From UBA6544 sp049601975 (GTDB taxonomy: Bacteria > Pseudomonadota > Alphaproteobacteria > UBA8366): 26,971 bases of DNA. Under the pieces are notes generated by a model, which saw only the letters and a program-made list of their open reading frames with translations, was not told the origin of the DNA and searched no databases. Within the stretch, counting starts at the first letter, position 1, and each line of letters opens with the position of its first letter. Made by a program: the position numbers and the translations under genes. Below are positions 24,035-26,971 of the stretch, piece by piece. The stretch covers positions 1-26,971 of the forward strand of contig JBMYRC010000050.1 in NCBI GenBank assembly GCA_049601975.1. The letters run 5' to 3'.

Positions 24035-26080
24035 TCAACTCTCCTCCTGCCAAGTCAGCACGATATTACCGCGGGGGTCGACGGTGCCTTGGAAGCCGTC
24101 GGGAATGCAGCTCGTGGTATCCGATTGTGCGATGACCGCGGGGCCGCTCAGGGTCTGCCCGGCCAAGAGTTTGTCGCGCTGATAAAGCGGTGCCGTTCGG
24201 CGTGTGCCGCCGAACCAGACCTCGATCTCGCGCACCGGCGTCGCCGGGCCGGACCCGGTCGCTAATTCCTTCAGCTCTGGCTTCGGAATGTCGCCCGCCA
24301 CCACCAGGCGCAGGTTCATGATCTGCACTTCCGCCTCTTCGTCACAGAAGGCGTAGACCTCCTCGTGGCGCGTGTGGAAGGCATCGAGGATCGCGGCTTT
24401 GTCACCGTCTTCCAGCCATCCGGTCTGCAGCGGCACCTCCAGCTCGAAGCTCTGCCCGGCATACCGCATGTCGGCGGAGGGATGCAGCGTGTGCTCGCCC
24501 TCGTGGTGTTGCTCCTCACGCAGCCAATCGAGCCCTTGCGCCCGCAACTCCGCGTAGGTCTCGGGCATGGCGGGCATTGCTTCGTCGATGGAGGTGAACA
24601 GCGTGCGCACGAAGTCGTTGCGGATATCGGCGACCAGCCCGCCCAAGGCGCTGGTCACCCCCGGCGTCGTCGGGATCACCACCCGGCCCATTCTCAGTTC
24701 GCGGGCGAGGAAACATCCCAGCATTGGTCCCGCTCCGCCGAAGGTCACAAGCGCGAAATCCCGGATGTCGATGCCGTAGCGCGCGACCAACTTGTTGGTC
24801 TCCATATACATGCCAGAGATCGCGACCTGGATGATCGCCTCCGCCGTCTCCTCGAGGCTCATGCCAAGCGGCTCTGACACCGTGGCCATCGCGACGCTTG
24901 CCTTCTCCATGTCAAGGGCGACCGAGTTATAGGCGAGGTCGTGATGCCCCAAGAAGCCGGACACCGCGAAAGCGTCGGTGATCGTCGGTTGCGTCCCGCC
25001 TTGCCCGTAGCAGGCCGGACCCGGATCAGAGCCGGCACTCTCCGGCCCCACTTTCAAAACCCCAAATTCGTCGACTCGGGCGATCGAGCCGCCGCCGTCG
25101 CCGATCGAGGTGACCGAGACCGAGGGGATATAGAGTGGGAACTCGCCAATCTTCTCACCCATGCCATATTGCGGCTCGCCGCCGACGACCACCGCGACGT
25201 CGGCGCTGGTGCCGCCGATATCCAGCGTGATTGCGTCGTCGACGCCGCAGCTGCGCGCGACAAAGGCTCCTCCGATGACGCCCGATGCGGTGCCGGACAG
25301 CACCATGTTCACGCAAGACGTCTTGCCAAGTTCCGCCGACATCACGCCGCCGTTCGACTTGGTGATCAGCGGTGTTGCGGGCACCCCACTTCGGCGCAGT
25401 GCATCCTGCAATTTGGTGAGGTAGTTGGCGACCCTCGGGTGGACATAGCCATTGATGATCGCGGTCGTGGTGCGTTCATACTCGCGGATGACGGGCCAAA
25501 TTTCGGCGGAGGTAAAGACGAATAGCTCCGGGGCCTCGCTGCGGATGATCTCGGCCGCCGCCTCTTCGTGCATCGTGTTGCGAAAGCTGTGCAGCAGCGA
25601 GACGATTATGCCCTCGGCACCGTGCGCCTTGGCCCGGGCGATGGCGTCGAGAACGCTGGCCTCGTCGAGCGGCGTGTGGACGGAACCGTCGGCGCGCAAC
25701 CGCTCTGTAATACCAAAGACCCGGTCGCGGGAGATGAGGGGCTCCGGTCGGGTTGAGAACAGACTGTAACTCTCCGGCATGCGCAGGCGCGCCACCTCCA
25801 ACACGTCGGCGAAATTCTCCGTTGTGAACAGCGCCATCGTCGCACCCTTGCGCTGGATCACCGTGTTGACGCCGACCGTGGTGCCGTGGATGAAGCTCTC
25901 AACTTCCGCGGCTTCGATGCCGTAGGTCTCGGCAAGGCGCTTCATGCCCTCCATCACCTCGGCACCGGGTTCGGCGGGCGTGGTGAGTACCTTGAGAGTG
26001 GAAAGATCGCGCGTCTCGGTATCGAAAACGCAAAAGTCGATAAAGGTACCGCCGATATCGACGCCGACACGATAGGCCAT
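24035..26080 (-). CDS. hyuA: Hydantoinase A/oxoprolinase-family subunit
   Basis: This 681-residue protein begins MAYRVGVDIGGTFIDF, the phosphate-binding loop of the ASKHA-like N-terminal domain. It continues with LDIGGTSADVAVVVGG, IGDGGGSIARVDEFG and PGPACYGQGGTQPTITDA, all typical of HyuA. The family phosphorylates the substrate carbonyl with ATP so that HyuB can act. ATG 26080 is used with GGAG eight bases before it; an extension to 26176 in frame is not protein-like. It is the first gene of the hyuA-hyuB operon, with an upstream region holding two inverted repeats. The pair matches N-methylhydantoinase, 5-oxoprolinase or acetone/acetophenone carboxylase relatives; nothing in the window separates these. 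Confidence 0.94.
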   Translation of the reverse strand: MAYRVGVDIGGTFIDFCVFDTETRDLSTLKVLTTPAEPGAEVMEGMKRLAETYGIEAAEVESFIHGTTVGVNTVIQRKGATMALFTTENFADVLEVARLRMPESYSLFSTRPEPLISRDRVFGITERLRADGSVHTPLDEASVLDAIARAKAHGAEGIIVSLLHSFRNTMHEEAAAEIIRSEAPELFVFTSAEIWPVIREYERTTTAIINGYVHPRVANYLTKLQDALRRSGVPATPLITKSNGGVMSAELGKTSCVNMVLSGTASGVIGGAFVARSCGVDDAITLDIGGTSADVAVVVGGEPQYGMGEKIGEFPLYIPSVSVTSIGDGGGSIARVDEFGVLKVGPESAGSDPGPACYGQGGTQPTITDAFAVSGFLGHHDLAYNSVALDMEKASVAMATVSEPLGMSLEETAEAIIQVAISGMYMETNKLVARYGIDIRDFALVTFGGAGPMLGCFLARELRMGRVVIPTTPGVTSALGGLVADIRNDFVRTLFTSIDEAMPAMPETYAELRAQGLDWLREEQHHEGEHTLHPSADMRYAGQSFELEVPLQTGWLEDGDKAAILDAFHTRHEEVYAFCDEEAEVQIMNLRLVVAGDIPKPELKELATGSGPATPVREIEVWFGGTRRTAPLYQRDKLLAGQTLSGPAVIAQSDTTSCIPDGFQGTVDPRGNIVLTWQEES

Positions 26081-26181
26081 AGGGGGAGCTCCGCCGGATG
26101 AAATGCTGAGAGGGAAGTTAGGGCGCGGAGCGGAGCGGGGCGAGGGGAAGACATTTAAATCGCGGAACAACCCCATGCACA

Positions 26182-26193
26182 GTATTACAATAC
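26182..26193. promoter_or_regulatory. 12-base inverted repeat upstream of hyuA
   Basis: GTATT and AATAC flank a two-base centre (GTATTACAATAC), a perfect palindrome about 100 bases before the hyuA start. It could be an operator half-site pair, but the length allows chance occurrence. Confidence 0.35.
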
Positions 26194-26272
26194 CGCTGTT
26201 TTGGTTGTGGGAACGGGTCGCGAGGGCGATAGGGGAAATTTACAGGTCAAAGAACGGACGGCACCCTAGCAC

Positions 26273-26289
26273 ATGTTAGACAATTTGTC
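26273..26289. promoter_or_regulatory. Possible GntR/FCD-type operator upstream of hyuA
   Basis: Two inverted repeats overlap here: GACAA-T-TTGTC (26279-26289) and, on the minus strand, TTGTCTAACAT (26273-26283). The latter is close to the TNGTNNNACNA pattern of GntR-family operators. No GntR gene is present in the window. The match is short and only suggestive. Confidence 0.3.
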
Positions 26290-26387
26290 ACTCTTGACTT
26301 CACGCACATCTGACGGCGCCCCAGCACCGCGCCCTCACCATAGGCTTCCCTTTTACATCTATTAATTTTATAGTTCCTGATTAGTTT

Positions 26388-26600
26388 ATGCGCGATGCGA
26401 AGGTCTTTCGGTACTCTGAGGGGAGAGTTCTAATACCGAAGAAGCCATCCGATACTGCTGCGGCGAGGGCACGTCGCAGCCAATTATCAAGAGTAATCAA
26501 TGAGATGCCGGTCGGCGTCGCGTTCTACGACGACGCGGGAAAGCTCGTCGGCGGCAACGCGCTCTGGCAGAAATATCATCGCCTCGACACCCGGGATGCA
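26388..26600 (+). pseudogene. PAS-domain-like fragment
   Basis: From ATG 26388 about 70 residues precede the loss of homology. Residues 33-60 (LSRVINEMPVGVAFYDDAG and following) look like the start of a PAS sensor domain, which typically reads LxxxPxGVAxxDxxGxLxxxN. After about Asp70 the frame becomes meaningless, and the sequence joins the tail of a dioxygenase in another frame. I infer that a sensor gene was truncated by recombination. The PAS call rests on a short segment. Confidence 0.45.
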
Positions 26601-26632
26601 GCTTCGGGCACGGCGTATGAGAGCCATGCGCG

Positions 26633-26899
26633 AACCGGGGCAACGGGCGGAAGTCGCTTTATATTGGCTTTCACGCGTCCCATATCGAAGGGATGGATGA
26701 GGACGAGGGACGGGCCGAGCTCTTCCGCCTTCTCGACTTCGCGACCCAGGACCGATTTGTGTATTCCCATAAGTGGCGGGTTGGGGATTTGGTCGTCTGG
26801 GACAATCCGTCGCTCGTACATAAGTCGGCGCCCTACCAGAAATATGAGGAGCGGCGGCATTTGCACCGCACCGTGGTGCGTGGCTCGGCGACGTTCTAG
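26633..26899 (+). pseudogene. C-terminal remnant of a TauD/TfdA-family dioxygenase (fifth)
   Basis: In the second plus frame the translation from 26633 gives GRKSLYIGFHASHIEGM, the TfdA-type segment before the distal His. It continues through RFVYSHKWRVGDLVVWDN and the distal motif WDNPSLVH to RRHLHRTVVRG. The Arg of WDNR is Pro here. The N-terminal two thirds with the His-x-Asp pair are missing, replaced by the PAS-like fragment in another frame, so the product could not bind iron. It ends at a TAG at 26897-26899 and is followed by a terminator, which shows that the true end of the gene has been kept. It is most similar by eye to the TfdA-like copy at 18256. Confidence 0.85.
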
Positions 26900-26906
26900 C
26901 GGTTGC

Positions 26907-26946
26907 GGTGTCCGCCCGCTTTGCGGGGCGGACGCCATTTTATTTG
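26907..26946 (+). terminator. Rho-independent terminator
   Basis: A strong GC-rich hairpin (GGTGTCCGCCC paired with GGGCGGACGCC, 26907-26936) is followed by ATTTTATTTG. It lies eight bases after the dioxygenase remnant's stop and points the same way. Confidence 0.85.
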
Positions 26947-26971
26947 AGTGGTCCCCACCCTAACCCTCCCC

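Larger units (their letters stand above)
26081..26387. promoter_or_regulatory. Long divergent intergenic region upstream of hyuA
   Basis: This 307-base gap between hyuA (minus) and the PAS-like fragment (plus) must hold the hyuAB promoter. It includes two inverted repeats listed separately. No coding potential on either strand was convincing. A purine-rich stretch near 26111-26150 lies just upstream of hyuA, and the right end (26341-26387) is AT-rich. Confidence 0.5.

Noticed and set aside
1..26971. Insertion sequences, CRISPR repeats, tRNA genes or phage attachment sites
   Set aside because: No transposase, regularly spaced repeat, tRNA arm pattern or integrase was found in any part of the window despite the recombination scars.

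Overview
This window looks like an accessory catabolic region of an alphaproteobacterium. That assignment is an inference from moderately high GC, short or overlapping intergenic spaces, the resemblance of most proteins to alphaproteobacterial families, and a palindrome at 3405-3433 that resembles REP-type elements common in that class. No rRNA, tRNA, CRISPR array, transposase or intact transcriptional regulator was seen. About two dozen genes are present. The dominant theme is oxidative attack on small organic molecules: four intact Fe(II)/2-oxoglutarate TauD/TfdA-type dioxygenases plus the tail of a fifth, two luciferase-like flavin enzymes, one type I Baeyer-Villiger monooxygenase and one further two-Rossmann flavoprotein.

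Left part (1-4668): the end of an unidentified gene, a hairpin, then a minus-strand operon read CoA-transferase (3445-4668), dioxygenase (2536-3384), dioxygenase (1718-2539), SDR dehydrogenase (951-1721), HAD hydrolase (142-858). The dioxygenase-dioxygenase and dioxygenase-SDR junctions are both 4-nt ATGA overlaps. The two dioxygenases are gap-free paralogues.

Middle left (4669-9552): an intact luciferase-like oxidoreductase, an enoyl-CoA hydratase/isomerase and a third dioxygenase lie among gene debris: the start of a Gfo/Idh oxidoreductase, the end of an M19 dipeptidase with an in-frame stop, and an MFS N-terminal half joined to a frameshifted EamA transporter.

Middle (9553-15623): a plus-strand set of flavoprotein monooxygenase, CMD-domain protein and AhpD-like protein meets a convergent xi-class glutathione transferase; then a frameshifted ridA and two peptide-type ABC permeases with no binding protein or ATPase beside them.

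Right part (15636-26080), minus strand: a second luciferase-like enzyme, a 1-Cys peroxiredoxin with a clear terminator, a DapB-like reductase behind a TfdA-like dioxygenase and a Baeyer-Villiger monooxygenase, a chemotaxis-receptor pseudogene with three in-frame stops, a 14-bp AT-rich palindrome, and hyuA-hyuB (hydantoinase/oxoprolinase) separated by one base. At the right edge a PAS-like fragment abuts a dioxygenase tail, followed by a terminator.

Taken together, ring- or heteroatom-cleaving oxygenation (dioxygenases, flavin monooxygenases), CoA activation and beta-oxidation-type steps (CoA-transferase, enoyl-CoA hydratase, SDR), amide or lactam opening (hyuAB) and peroxide or electrophile defence (peroxiredoxin, AhpD-like protein, glutathione transferase) are all represented. 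No substrate can be named from sequence alone. The broken genes are mostly transport, sensing and housekeeping-type functions, while the catabolic enzymes remain open.
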